This document shows, in pieces, positions 11,986 to 25,000 of a stretch of DNA of 64,000 bases. Position 1 is the first letter of the stretch. Each line of letters starts with the position of its first letter. Position numbers and translations under genes: made by a program. The DNA is from Paragonimus westermani (Eukaryota > Platyhelminthes > Trematoda > Plagiorchiida > Troglotrematidae), in NCBI GenBank assembly GCA_008508345.1, contig QNGE01003495.1:16723-80722 (forward strand), given 5' to 3'. A model generated the notes under the pieces. That model saw only the letters and a list, made by a program, of their open reading frames with translations, was not told the origin of the DNA and made no database searches.

Positions 11986-14210
11986 ATTGAGCGCGAGCGA
12001 GTTATCACATCTGAGCACGCAACCACTTCCGCTTATGAGTAACGCTCAGGTTGTCCGATCGCCTTGAGAGAGGACAGCAATTGTCCTGTTTACTCTAACC
12101 AATGACCCCTCGACCAGGACTTCTCTCAAAGTTGAGATCATAGAGATCATTAAGTTGTTGAGCGATATCTTGATTACTGATGAGTGGTAGAGATTTTGTT
12201 CTTCATACGTTGAATATCGTCCACAAGTGATCGAAAGGAGCTGACGGAACGGTCATAGGATTGTGACGGTTGCGGTCACTTGCTGGTGAGTTTCAGTTCC
12301 CATCATGGAAACGTATACCTGCCCTGAATTTTCAAACCTAACAGGGTTCAAGTTTAATCGTTCTGGGCAAACTACTGCTCAATTGTCAGTAGCTCGCTTC
12401 TGAACGACATTTTCAGTTCGGAAAACAAACCCACGCCATGAATATCCGGGTACACAGGTCTGGGTGCGTGGCCCCACACTTTACCAGAGAGAAGAAGTTC
12501 ACAATAAATCCACCAGTCTTAACTGGTCGCCGAACGTGAAAGGCTAACGAATGCATTCATGTTTTGAACGTGTGTCGGTGTCCGTGCCTGCAAGAATATA
12601 ATTCACTTTGATTTTCTGAACAACCCAAACTTAATTCAGTTGGTGAATTTTCCAGTCAAGGTACATCTAGTATTGTGCTTTCACTTCGTAACTGGGTGCT
12701 ATGCAGTTAAGAGAATCTGCGTGGCAAATTGAATGTTTAATGCATCTACTTTTACTGTATTCGATAGTCTCTAGCTGATATGCAACTGCATGTTTGTGCT
12801 TCGTTTATCTGCACGAATAAAACACAAAGTTGCGCCTGACACCGATTTGAATCTGGGAAAGTTGATTTGGATATGACGGTCAGGCAATGCAAATTCACAA
12901 TATGCGTCATTTAGGCCGTTCACCACACATGCTATCAAAAGGTTCACCGTATCGGCTGTACCGATCTAGATTACAACCGGATCATAGCTCTGATTGTGTC
13001 GTTGAATGAGATCAACAGATATCACTTTTCTGATTGCGATATTTCGCCATCAGCATGACATTAAGTGATAGTCAGCGGCTTACCTTTATCCACATCATCG
13101 CCAATTCTCTAACCTGTCTTTCGCTAGAATCAGGAATTCCACTCGCAACCGTTGCGGTGTATGGTTAATCGAGTTTTGGTCTGATTCAGGGCTGGTTGTA
13201 TATGTGAAGTGTAGGAAGCCCCGCGGAGAAGAATGACCTGGTCGATTTTGGGGGCTGGCCAACGTAGTCAGACCACTGCAGTTCGGAATGATGTAACGTT
13301 TTGCATATCATCCAACACCAATCTCGAGAAATGTATTCTTCTGTGGAATTATGTTATCTGACTGGTGATATGCGGTTCAAGTGTTGACACTCCTGTTCGT
13401 GATGTCTATTCGAGTTCTCATGTGCTTAGTTAGTGTTCTGTTAACTCGTAAACTGGGGGACCGAGTGTCACGCACACTCACTGGATGATGCACGAACTGA
13501 ATGGCCCTCCATTAAAAATTGTTCGTGCACACCTGTATTCTGGTTCCACTTGTTGCTGAAACAATGAGCAGCAGTCCAACGAGAATACGTGAAGATGAGT
13601 AGTCTGAGTGTTGAATGAAGACCGTGGTGGGAAAGAGAATATCTGTAACACACACAACACGCCAGCAATTCATTCTACTCCCATTCTTTAGTCACGTCTC
13701 GGCAGACTACATCGTTTCCGGCTTCTCAATTGTCCTACGACGGAGCATCGGAGTGCTTCTTGTAACTCCGGTTGCACCTTGCAAGTGTATTGATGAACAA
13801 CCATTGTTAAATTACACTAGTGGGTGTCCTCATAATCTCACAGGTCAGATTCGAGCGGATTACATGCTGACGGCACAAGTTTGTGGATATAGGAAATCCC
13901 GGGTGATATGCGAGCAATCAGCTTGTACCACTTTTCCCCAGTACCGATGGCGTGTTGTTTGATGACTGTATACCAGGAAGGCTACGTCAGATCTTGCTAA
14001 TTCGGTTATTTGGGAATTTCGAGTTTAACAGTGGTGGAGTGAGTCATTATTGTGGATGCGGGTTTACTGTGGTATTCAGAGTAAGTTCCAATGACCGCTG
14101 TCGTGTCGTTGGTACTAACCTGTCTAAGAAGTCGTTACAACAGTGTTACTCTCGAGGGGGCGAATATTGTGCTGGTCTCCGGATCGATTGCAAGTAGTCG
14201 TCGAGTAACG

Positions 14211-17200
14211 TTCATTGCCTAGTGTACGTTAGTCCCAACCATTGCATACTAAACAAGTTCTGCTGTGTGTCGGGGTCCTGACTCTGCATTTGTTCCAATC
14301 ATAAGTGGCTCAGAACTGCAGCTACCGATGCCGTTCGTCTAAACAGTCGTTTCAAATCATAAGTCAAAAATCTCTCACTGGTCAGACACTTCTAGGCGTA
14401 TGCAGTGTGTTCTATTTTACATGCTTGTCTCTGTAAGGCTACGAGAAGCATTGCCGTCCGGATCATCACAGATTTGACAAGCACATTAAGGCCAGGTAGT
14501 CGTCCCCCGTTTTTAAATAATAAACAACCCTCGGTGAATTAAAACTGTTTTTCAGTTGTTACTATACTTTCTCTATCACATTATCAAGGAAGCGTTTCGT
14601 GGATATTTATTGCTATGCACGTCTGGGAGTGCCAACTCAATGTGATAACGCAAGTATGGTCGATAAATCTAAGGCGAACAAATTAAGGATTTTTATCAAC
14701 TTTGCATTACACGCAGTTTTCTTGTTATGCATTTGAAAACTTTGTATTGTGAGTATAGTCTTTAAGCAACTTTGACGATAAGGGAAGAATGTTATGATAG
14801 GAAGTGCAACAACTTTTCCGCAACTGACTTTGACCTACGCTATATCCCTCTGAGCTTTCAGTTGGGACGCCGGATATCTCTGGATTTCCTGCCTTGAATT
14901 CGGGTGGAAACATGAGGGTTGCTAAGTTTTTCACATCTTTACACAGTTAAATTCAACTTGAAGCATGCTAAGTGTCAGTTGGTGAAAAACCGAAGTACTT
15001 CAGCTTCGCTACCGATCCGTATGAACATCTATGTTCTCTAAGCTTTTTATCGAATTCCTCATCCACGGTAATAACGGGTAAAATGGATGCATAATACAGA
15101 TAGCAAACAAATCGGTTTTCCCAACCTACCTCACGCATCGGACGCAGTGCTTGTTTCTTGTTCAACTAGTCTGATTCCTGCTTCGCCTACCTTGTGTGTT
15201 ATCTGCCACTTGCCTGAATGTTGGTTCCGCACCTCATCGAAATTGGTTAGTCGTCCATTAGACTTCCTTTTTAACTGTGTTACTTTGGGTTACTTCTGTG
15301 AAATATGTGTAAAAGGCAGTCCGGGTAAACTAAACTGGCTGTCGCTGTGAAGCCTCTTCCTCATTGTTAGAAGACGAGATCATCAAAATAACCTAATCAA
15401 GTCATCGTTCGTCAGCCAAACACTGGCGTGCAAAGTTTTCCAGATGAACCAACCAGAATGAAGCGTGACGGTGGACGTGAGTATCGTGTTAGCCCGATGA
15501 ACCAATCAGAGTGCAACGGCCATGGAACTGATCATACTGGGCCACTTAATCGCGAAGTGGCCTAAACCACTAGATATTGATTCAACGTGCAGTTGGCTTT
15601 TTTGACGACTAATTCATGATATATATTTACATGCATTTCATTCATTTGTCGAACTGAAAACCGGCAGTAGCGTGTGTTTCTACGCAGTCGTGTTCTTCCT
15701 GACTGCGTTAATATACTGGGCGAAGCCGTACAGCAAGGATCCCAGTATAGCATCCAAGCCAGAATAGAACGTTTGAAAGAGAAAAGGGCGCGTTACACCA
15801 CTTATTCATCTGAAATGGTCCTCTCTGCACTTTCTTAAGCCAAGAGGTTACGAAGTGACAGTCGTCTTATCACGATGAGGTCGTCCAGTACAATCAATTA
15901 TTTATTCCCCTCATTTTTTACGAAAATCCCACGATTAGCATTTGAAATCCCACTAAAACGTTCAACTAAATTGAGGTTAGTAATCGTCTACGCCTAGCAC
16001 AGACACCAGGAGGAGGAGGCATGCGCAAGAAGCGTATTGTTGGCTCTAAGTAATTGAACAAAATGTGTACATTTTACAAAAAGATTAATGTAGGTTGTAC
16101 GTGGGGACGAATCGAAATATGTACGGTTTCTTCTAGAACTCCTTGGAGCGTTAGAAGAATGAAAACGCCCGACCAACTTGGCGAGTGTCACGCACTATAC
16201 TCTCAGAAAACCGTGGGTCGCCTGCCGGAGTGTTGTGCATGACTTCGTTTCACATAGATGCACAAGCCAATGGACGAAGTATTGGTTTCGTTCTTGGGAA
16301 TTACAAAGTGCCGTTCACACGAAGATTGCTAGCCATTTCAGTTTACTGCTCTTTATTATGCGAACTTTCAAAAGGAACACCTTTGTAGATACTTAGCCTT
16401 GGTCTGATGCCTATAGTCTATGCAATGCGTTGCACAGATCCGTGTAGAACTGATGCTGTGCAATTCTTGGAGGTTTGATCCAACATTTTATGTTGTGTTC
16501 TGATAGGCATGCCTATGTTTATGCAACAATAGTCTCTGAATAGTTGTATGTAGCAAAGGTGAAGGTAACAGTTAAATAAGACGAATCAAGCTTATATTAA
16601 TCGATGCTCATTATTTTAACGGGCAGTGCTTACACCTCGCAAAAATCAAAGGCAACAGAAAAACGAATTGGCAAGCATAATGTTAGTGGGGGGGAGATAC
16701 GTCATCTTTCACGTTAAGGGACACCGTGGACGTATCCGTGGCTTACTGTCACACCATTTCAATGAGACAGCCTCTTTGTCGTGTTCTATCGGTCCGTGCA
16801 AGGTGATCACTTGAACTGGTCGATTCAAATCTTCACGTCCGTGTTCATTCTTTACCCCTGGATTATCGTCTAATTTCAATCCTCATGGCAGGACAGCCAA
16901 ATTCGCGCAATCACCAGCCGCGTGTGTTTTTAGGAAGAATGTGGTCTAACGCTCAAATCATTTGGCTAATAAGTTCAGGAGCCAGATGACCATATGGTTT
17001 CAATTCACACATTTAACATTATGAACAGCATGGAAAATATCGAAATCCTTCCTTATCTCATCTGGACAGCGTAAACTGTTCTAACTCATAAGCGATGCTA
17101 ATAGGCAAGTCCAGTGAAATTAACGATTAAATGTTCGCCCATCCTAGGCGAACGCAGCTTTGGCTGTCAATAGTTCAGTAGTAAAGCTTCACAATAATTT

Positions 17201-18959
17201 CAACTGTGTAATTTGTGAATATTCGTCGGGAAAGCAAACAGTAATTTGATTCTTATCATGTGACCTGTGTTCGTAATTACCTTGCCTAGACAGATGCGCC
17301 GTTTCTCGGATGGACGTTGGTTAATTTTGAATGCGCTAATACAGTTCTCAACCACCGTAGTTCCCGTGACCACTGCTTCCAAACGCTGTGTAGAAATACC
17401 TATCCTTTTGTACATGGAAAGAGTACCGAAGTTAAAAGAGAAGTAGCGTTATGGAGTGTAGATTTATCAGAAAAGAATATTATCAGGATTAAAGAAAAAG
17501 GTGTCGAGATGAAAAAAAAGTACAGAAAAAACGAAGTTACGAGAAAACGGACAGAGGACCCGCAGGCACTTTATCCAACCTGGCAACATGAGCACCAGCC
17601 GGTTTGTAGAAGGTTTGGAGCACAGGGGACTGTGCCAAGCTCGGCGAACATATCAATACCAGAGACTGGCAAATCTGATTAATTGTAAAAAGCTTAAAAC
17701 CGGACTTCATACTGCGAGGTTTAAATGCTGAAGATCTGTGAATCGAAGCCACGTCATAGTCAGTCTTTTGACTACCCTAATCAGGTGGAACTGTCGTTGC
17801 AAGCAATGCTATTAGGACTGGTGGCCGTGCGGATAGCAAATACTGTGTGTCACAAGCTTGCTGATCCAAAACTTCCAGTCTCAAAAACTGTCGAGTGAAC
17901 ACGGGGAAAAATCCGCCGAGGTAGTTCTTTGGTAACATGGAGTCTTGATTGGGCTAGTCGGAAGCTGACTCATTGCTGTTCAGTCACTCGAGCTATTCTG
18001 TTAAGATTGATTGCACGCTTCCTGTGCACTTGTCCAATAATATTCCTCAGCGTTTTCATGTACATATTCAACCTACCTCGGTCACTATATTTTACGTTTC
18101 CACCTGGTCCGACGTTATGTTCCACATTCCAAAGAGATTAACGTAGTTTAAAAGTAAATCAGCGCATAACAGTCAACAACGAACATAGTTATTGATGCCA
18201 TCTCTGTCACCAGCGTCCGCCTCGTGCTTGGTGAACACTGTCTCATAAATAAGCAGTTTCTGCTACAAAACCCAACTTAACACGTCAATTCCAATAATCA
18301 GTCAGCACTAGTTAGCACTCTGGACAAGTCAACAAAACCAGAGTTGCAGTAGCACGCCATCCGTTTACTATCCCTGTGAAATATCTTTATTCCGTCTACC
18401 CTAGTAATGTCTGGATTGGTAGTCGTCGAATGAAATCATAATCGACTACCTTCAAGCACTCATTTCTCATTAGATTAGAGTTTCCATGTTTACCGAGAGG
18501 TGCTCTTCCTTGACACGACTATATATGTTGTATTATTAAATGTTCATACTGTACACATTGTCCGTTTGATATTAGGAGTTTGAATACACGCATTTGACAT
18601 TTGTATGTCATTCTATAAAATTTCCAAACAGATGTGCATCATTTCAAGTTATTCGTTGGTCGACTGCGTTTTGACACTTCCAGTATGAAAACTTCTATCC
18701 ACGTCCTTATCGCATTGTTTACTTCAACTTCCATCCTCCAGCTGGGTTATAAGACCTAGTGTTAACAGTTCATTGTTCAATCGTGGTCAAATTCCAAACG
18801 CAAACATCCTGATCGTGTCATGTCTGCTATTCACGTTAACTACTTAGCTCACGCAAACTTCATTTCCTCGTGAACTCTGGTCGTAGATATTCAGTCTATC
18901 GTCGTCAGTTTGTGTATGTCGCTCAAGTGCAATAGTCCAACGACGTGAACCAGCCTTAT
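14211..18959. other. Unannotated stretch upstream of saposin-like gene 1
   Basis: No gene could be supported. The first 90 bp continue the homology with 54418-54681. The longest frame (17317-17682, plus, 121 codons) is lysine/arginine-rich and unrecognised. A short perfect hairpin lies at 15540-15562. Two similar short motifs containing GATGAACCAA(C/T)CAGA lie about 53 bp apart near 15444 and 15497. The remainder looks like old intergenic sequence. Confidence 0.5.
15540..15562. repeat. Short perfect hairpin
   Basis: Arms GGCCACTT and AAGTGGCC surround a 7-nt loop. There is no downstream T-run and no adjacent gene. It may be structural chance or part of an old repeat. Confidence 0.4.
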
Positions 18960-18966
18960 TATATAA
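18960..18966 (+). promoter_or_regulatory. TATA box of saposin-like gene 1
   Basis: TATATAA lies 70 bp before the ATG at 19030, which places transcription start near 18990 and leaves a leader of about 40 nt. Gene 2 has TATAAAA 71 bp before its ATG. The shared spacing supports both promoters and both start codons. Confidence 0.65.
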
Positions 18967-19029
18967 CGCCCAAGAATCTGTTTCGTTCTATTTAAACTGA
19001 GCGGGTACCATTTTTCTAGTTAAATCGCA

Positions 19030-19072
19030 ATGAGATTTGCATACGTTGTTACCCTTACGTTGTTAATCTCAA
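19030..19072 (+). CDS. Gene 1 exon 1: signal peptide
   Basis: It starts at ATG and encodes MRFAYVVTLTLLIS, a basic residue followed by a hydrophobic run, then one base (A) of a split codon before donor GTATGT. The phase (1) fits exon 2, which opens with AA, giving Lys just before the first domain cysteine. The last residues align with the gene 2 leader (LLIS against LLIT), which supports homology. Confidence 0.75.
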
Positions 19073-22000
19073 GTATGTTTTTTATCGGATTCACTGAAAC
19101 CTTCATTTAGGTTTGTTCGCTAAAGAAGACCATTATGAATTCATGAATCAAGTGAGACCAGTCCTGGGTGTTGTGTTTAACCTTGTTGTATATTTTAAGA
19201 AAGATGTCTTTTGTGACCAGACCTGAATTGAGGAATCTAACTGAAGTATTTCGTTTCGAGTTTTCTCACCACTGTCAGTCGTACTGTTTATCGTGTTGTT
19301 AAAAGTATCCCTCTATGTGGGTTATACCTTTAAGCAAGCTAATCACATGACCTACGAATAATAATGGAAAATAAAGCTTAGTTACGTAGACTCGTAAATG
19401 GTCTTCTCGATTACACCAAGTCTGTTTGCCTGATAGTGCCTGCTTTCACAACAATGTACATCTTAGCGCAAGGTTGGCTGATTAGCAGAGGTGAGAGCGA
19501 CTGAAAACAAACAGAGTGAGCGACTATAAGATGTATTATAGAATTCTTCTATGATAACGCCGTTAGGTGAAATGGACTCAGCCCGCAAGTTCTAACCAAC
19601 TATCGTCCGTTAATTTGAAAAATCACCAGATTCATTCTAAAACCTTCATCCTACGTCTGTCCACATCACTTCTCCTATCAAATAACCCAGGACATTCGTT
19701 AAACCATACTGAAACCCATTAACGTTTAGACGAAAATAATGGACATCAAATTTTGGGGATCCGTTTGATGAAGACTGACTGAAAAGTCTGCTAGAAAAAA
19801 ATTGTTTCCAGTGAACACACTTTCAATGAGATGTATCATCTTTGTTTGCGCTCAACAGGTAATTACAATAAACATCATCCGAACATTACTTTTGCTAACT
19901 GGTACTCAATTGCTTTTTTACAAAATTCTAGCGGAATATTCGGTTTAGGCTTGCTCGTACTAGACAGCATCTACTAACGGATGACACGGACGTACGTTTT
20001 CTGGGTAAGCCAACTATACACGGCATTTATCTCTTGGTAGCTTGATACGATGCCACAATGATGAACTGTTGATTAGCATCGTATCTGCATGGAAAAGGAT
20101 ATTATGACCCTATGTACCCTTAGCTGTGTCTGTGTCCATTAAATCCTACTTGTTTGCGCATATACGTTCATATTATACGAAATTTTTAACCGGATTGTAT
20201 CACATGGCTGGCATCCTTTAGTTATTCGGCAGCAATGATTGAAAGGGTTCACCTGTTTTAAATAAATTCTAACGAAGAACATCGTAGAATCTATTATTTA
20301 TGATAGTGTGATGATTCACAATGAACGCGGGCAGCTTCCAGAACATTTTCCAATATGACAAGTGCTTTCTATCCGATACATCTCCACGAATAGCTTTATT
20401 GATCACCCACATATCGTAGATGTATTTCCAAATCTACAAACATGTCCACTTTCATTCTCTTATTCAGAATGCACGTCATGCAAACTTGCTCTTGAGGGTA
20501 GCAAACAGTTTTTGATCACAGATAAGCTCAAAAATGCGATCATGGACCGTGTTCGACCAAAGTGTGACCAAATGGGAGAATTCAAAAAATCCGTGAGTGA
20601 CTTCCTTGTATACAACAGACTTATTCTGAGAAAATCGAGTAATCGTGCCGGATTGTGATGAAACAGAATTAACATATTGGTCACATTTCCTTCGCAAGCC
20701 CGTTCATAGCACTGTTTATAGTAACAGTAGCCCGATCACAATCGAACACCATTCGCATTTTATCATGGCATTCGTATTCAACCAAATGACTTATCTGGCA
20801 GCTCGCTTTAGAACACTTCGTCTGAATGCGAAGGTTGCTCTCACATGTTCTTGTTGTCTGACTTATGTCAACCAACCGCCCAACTGTTCATCAGTTATTA
20901 GTTGTATGTTTTGCAGAAAGTACATTTGTTTCGTGAATAAACTAACGACAGGCAACGATGTCGTGAGTGTTGAACGTGCTGACGTATACATGCATGCGTT
21001 TGTGATGCAAATTGGAAGCAAGTGAGAAAGGTGCTGAGAAGACGAGAGAATAAGTGAAAGGAAGAAATACAATTCAGTGGCGCATTTATCTCAGTGAGCA
21101 GTTCATTGTGGGAAAGTCTGGTTAACCGACTGGTGAACAGCGTGAATTTCGGAACTTCAAGCATGATTACTCAAGGGTTGAAAAATTAGGAAATACAATA
21201 TCGCATGTTTAAGAAGTGTTTCGAAGAGAGAGGGAGGGTAAAGATGTGTCGAATTTTGACACAGTTGCCACTGTTCAGATGGTTGAATGTAACAGCTTGG
21301 ACACAGAGTTTGAGGGGTGCACCCACTTTTCCCCCAAGATACTAGCAAGTCAATATGAAACGGGTGTAGCTAACGCTCTTCTCGTTCTAACAGTTTTATT
21401 CAAAGGAGTTTTTCACGCAGGAACAACGGACTGTTCGAACGATCTTCCATTCACTGCACACAGTTGCCAGCATGCCGGACAAACAATCAAACCTACGCTT
21501 GTAACAAACACTTTGCGTCCATTGAGTTTTCAAGCGTGAATCATCAATAGACCAAACAATTACAGAGAATGTCTTCTTGTTTATCCCCGTAATCCACACA
21601 AACAAACTTGAACATTCATTCACTTCAGTCATGCAGCAGGCTTGATATAGGTTGGTGTTATGAAACGTTTACTGATTATTTTGTTCACTCTCATAGTCTT
21701 AATGTGGGCACGTTATTGTTTAGCAAATCCGTTCGTCTGTATTCCCTCATAATTTGTTATCAGTTGCATTCGCAATTGTCCAAGTAAGCTGTTTGTGATT
21801 TTGTCAACCTTGGTGTATGCTCTGTGAGCCGTCTAGGAATTTTGGTGCGTATACTCCTAAAATCCCCGTGACGAAAACCGGTGTAAATGTAGTTAGAGCA
21901 CTTGCTAACGTCTACTCGTTTATTATCATGCTCCTATCCTTGGCTGTATTCCATCAGTGTGAGCAAACTATATTTTCATTGATCTGCATTGACTGCAATG

Positions 22001-25000
22001 CTAATCATGTCATACACATGATCACTGAAAGAAATGTGCGGCGAATTTACAAAGGCGTCTCTAACAGTTTCTGGTTGTTAGGATACATTCACTTTCGGCG
22101 AACCAGACAGAACTGTTTGATTTGACACAGATGTTCTGTTTTACAGTGCACTGAAATTGCACAAGAAATGCTTGATTTCGCATTCGAAACGCTAAGAAAT
22201 CTATCCAGCCGCGACGTCTGTGCGGTAAGTTGCCTTTGACAAATCGATGAATGCAGTTGTGCCGAATGACTAAATTAGGAGAATTGAATAGTGTTATTAT
22301 GTTTGTGTTACGCCGGAAAAACTTTGATGAATGTGCACCTGTTTATTGAACTTCTGCTGTCTTTCTGTGCAGGTGTTTGAATTTTGCCCAGATCCACCAC
22401 AAATAAACTGTGAGTTCAGTGTGACAGACATTTTATTACAGAAAATAATGTAGTAGCCGCTAGGAATGGTTGTTCATTAGAATTCATCGACAGCCCACAT
22501 TTACTCTATTCTGTTTGTTACGTTCGAGAACTGATTTTGAAAATGTGACTCGTTCGCCTCAATTCAGTCACACTTGCGTGTGATTAACTTATGCCAACTA
22601 GTTTTCCAACTGCATACCGAACTGTTTTTTGGTATAAACCAGTGTTGTGCAATTTATGTATAATAGAATTAAGACGTCAGCAGTTTCTTCTACTCCCGTC
22701 AGTCATTACCGTAACACGAAGAATTTTAATGTGTATTGCAACGACTGGTCAATGGAAAAACTGAGTTTACTGCTTCCGCCAAATAGGATTAATGACTAGT
22801 GACAGTTAACTTGTTAACACGTTAGCAGCTCGCAACATGTCTTTCGCCTTTTTTAACGAAGAAATTCACTGTTTAAAACCCAAAAGAGTGTTTTTCTTGG
22901 CACAACATAGACGAGAAAAAGTAGTGAGCAACCATGATATCAGCTATCTACCATGTTTCACTGAAGTGATGGTTTCCTTGAGTAGTGTGAGAAGGGAAGA
23001 AAAATGCTCAAAAACACGAAGAGTGAACACAAACCTTTATACACCACATTTTACGTATATCATGTATTTCAAATTGCTGGAAGATTTGAATCACCGTTGC
23101 CTTCTGAAATTGGTTTAGTTAGCACAGAGTGGTAGGTAAAACCATGCTATATTAACACATCGATAACAAAACTGAAATAACGTGAGTTTCCTTTGTCAAA
23201 CCAAGAAACCAAGGCGGTAGGTAACTAGTTATTGTGTTGGAGAAGTCAGAAGCATCCAGAGCAAGTCCGGTACATAGGCCACCATTTCTGAACAAACACA
23301 TTTGGCTTGAGGCGACTGGTCGTTACCACTTCAGCAAACCGCCAGAATCTTGGATTAGAAGGACAAAAATGATCCCCAATCCATAATAACCTGAACAACG
23401 GACGTCAGATGGCGTCTAGCCACCACCGCCATCTACATGTTTCATCAAGCTTGTTCTCGGATTACACCGAAATCTTTGCAATTGTTGCCGTAATTTTTAT
23501 CTTTTCCGATGAAGCACTTAAAGCGGGAATCGCGGTTTGAACGTATTGACAAAGTTGGTTGCATCGCCCACTTACAACTCATTGATACCAGTATAATCGG
23601 AAACCTTCTGTGATCACAGTGGAGGGTCAACACACTGTTGGTGAGCACTTTTATAGGCAACGAGCCGCAGTTTATTCAAAACAGGCTCATGCACAATCCT
23701 ACGAAATGTGGTAAGAATGCAGGATTAGTTCATCCTGCTTCATACGGTTATAACTATAAGTTTAGGCTGGTGAATGAGTGATATACTTTCATGCATCTTG
23801 TTTCAATCTATCGAAACTTAATATGAAGTGTATTCCAGAATAGGCACTGATACAGTCAAACACCTGTTGGGTGTCCGGAACTCAGTAGTACAGGATTGTT
23901 GAAGTATGTTTCCGTAACTATGTTTTGGTTAAAACGGTTGACGTCCATTACGACACATTTCAACCGAGTGACGGCAGGACCAAAATGTGCCGATAGGTAC
24001 AGAATTATAACCTCTCTGACTGTTATACTTGATCCGTTAGTTTTTATTCGGTCTCTTACGATTTTCTGTGTGTGTGTGTGTGTGTGTGTGTACAGAAGGC
24101 GTGACCTTTGGCAGGTCTCCGTCAGAATTGACAGAAACAGTGTGCTCGTATGGTACTAACTCCAACGTAGTGGTATGGAAGTATGTGTATCAAAAAGGGT
24201 GGTATATCTCAATGACAAGGTGCATCAAAGTGAGCTGAGCGCTTAAGTGCTGTGTGTTAGCTGTAAAAAAAAGTGTTGACCAAGTACCGAACTTCAAAAC
24301 AAGATTGGATACGTACACCAGTCGACAGACACATACGTAAAACATGCCTCAGTGTAATCACAGAGACCAATACAGAGAAATACAGGAGAGCGTTGAAGGT
24401 GGTAGGCTGAGGTCAAGAATGGCCGGCAAACAAAAGTAGGGTATGGAAGTACACGAACGACAACAACACTTACAAATAAAATCAAGGTCAGTGAACGAAC
24501 TAATGGTTATTTGACTGCCAACTTGGTGATTGATAGCTTCTTCCACAGGTTGTGAAGGCGAGATTAAAAAGCAGTCCAGGCAAGCAGAGCGAATTAGCAG
24601 GATTTAGTTGAACAATGAATGGCGTGCCAGATCGAGCGGGGCCAAACAACCTCGGTGAGTTGGGAAGGGGATAGCTATAAGAAAAAAGAACTGAAACATG
24701 TTCAGTGGCGATGAATGGGTCGTGGAATTTTGACCCCTGCGTCAAACCGTACATCCGCATCTCCCTAATTCAACTATCTGTCAATTGTCTGGCACATACT
24801 AGCCTACTGTTCCTTTCCAAAGTTCAATGCAAACGATCAGCTTATAGTCCTAACACCATCTTAAGTGTAATTCGATTATCAAAAAGGAACTCTTCACGGT
24901 CAACGTGTTTATGTGGTAATTCTCAGACAACCATTCCATGGACAGCTTCGGATTTGTTGGGATTATCCAGATACAAGGAGAATGTGGACTGGGTTCGAGT

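Larger units (their letters stand above)
7892..14210. repeat. Segmental duplication block B, copy 1
   Basis: This 6.3-kb block is present again, inverted and nearly identical, at 54743-61050. One edge is at GCGGGATGTAGG (7892, partner 61050). The other fades around GATTGCAAGT (about 14190-14210, partner about 54743-54763). Copy 2 lacks 12 bp near 7945. The block carries a decayed Penelope-like reverse transcriptase and endonuclease on the minus strand (8071-9244) and a tRNA-headed SINE with hammerhead remnant on the minus strand (about 11800-11985). Its outer part (14031-14297, extending past the edge) has a third, more diverged direct copy at 54418-54681. Confidence 0.92.

Noticed and set aside
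17317..17682. 121-codon plus-strand frame rich in Lys and Arg
   Set aside because: There is no domain, promoter or splice context, and the opposite strand is open over part of it. It is not distinguishable from chance.
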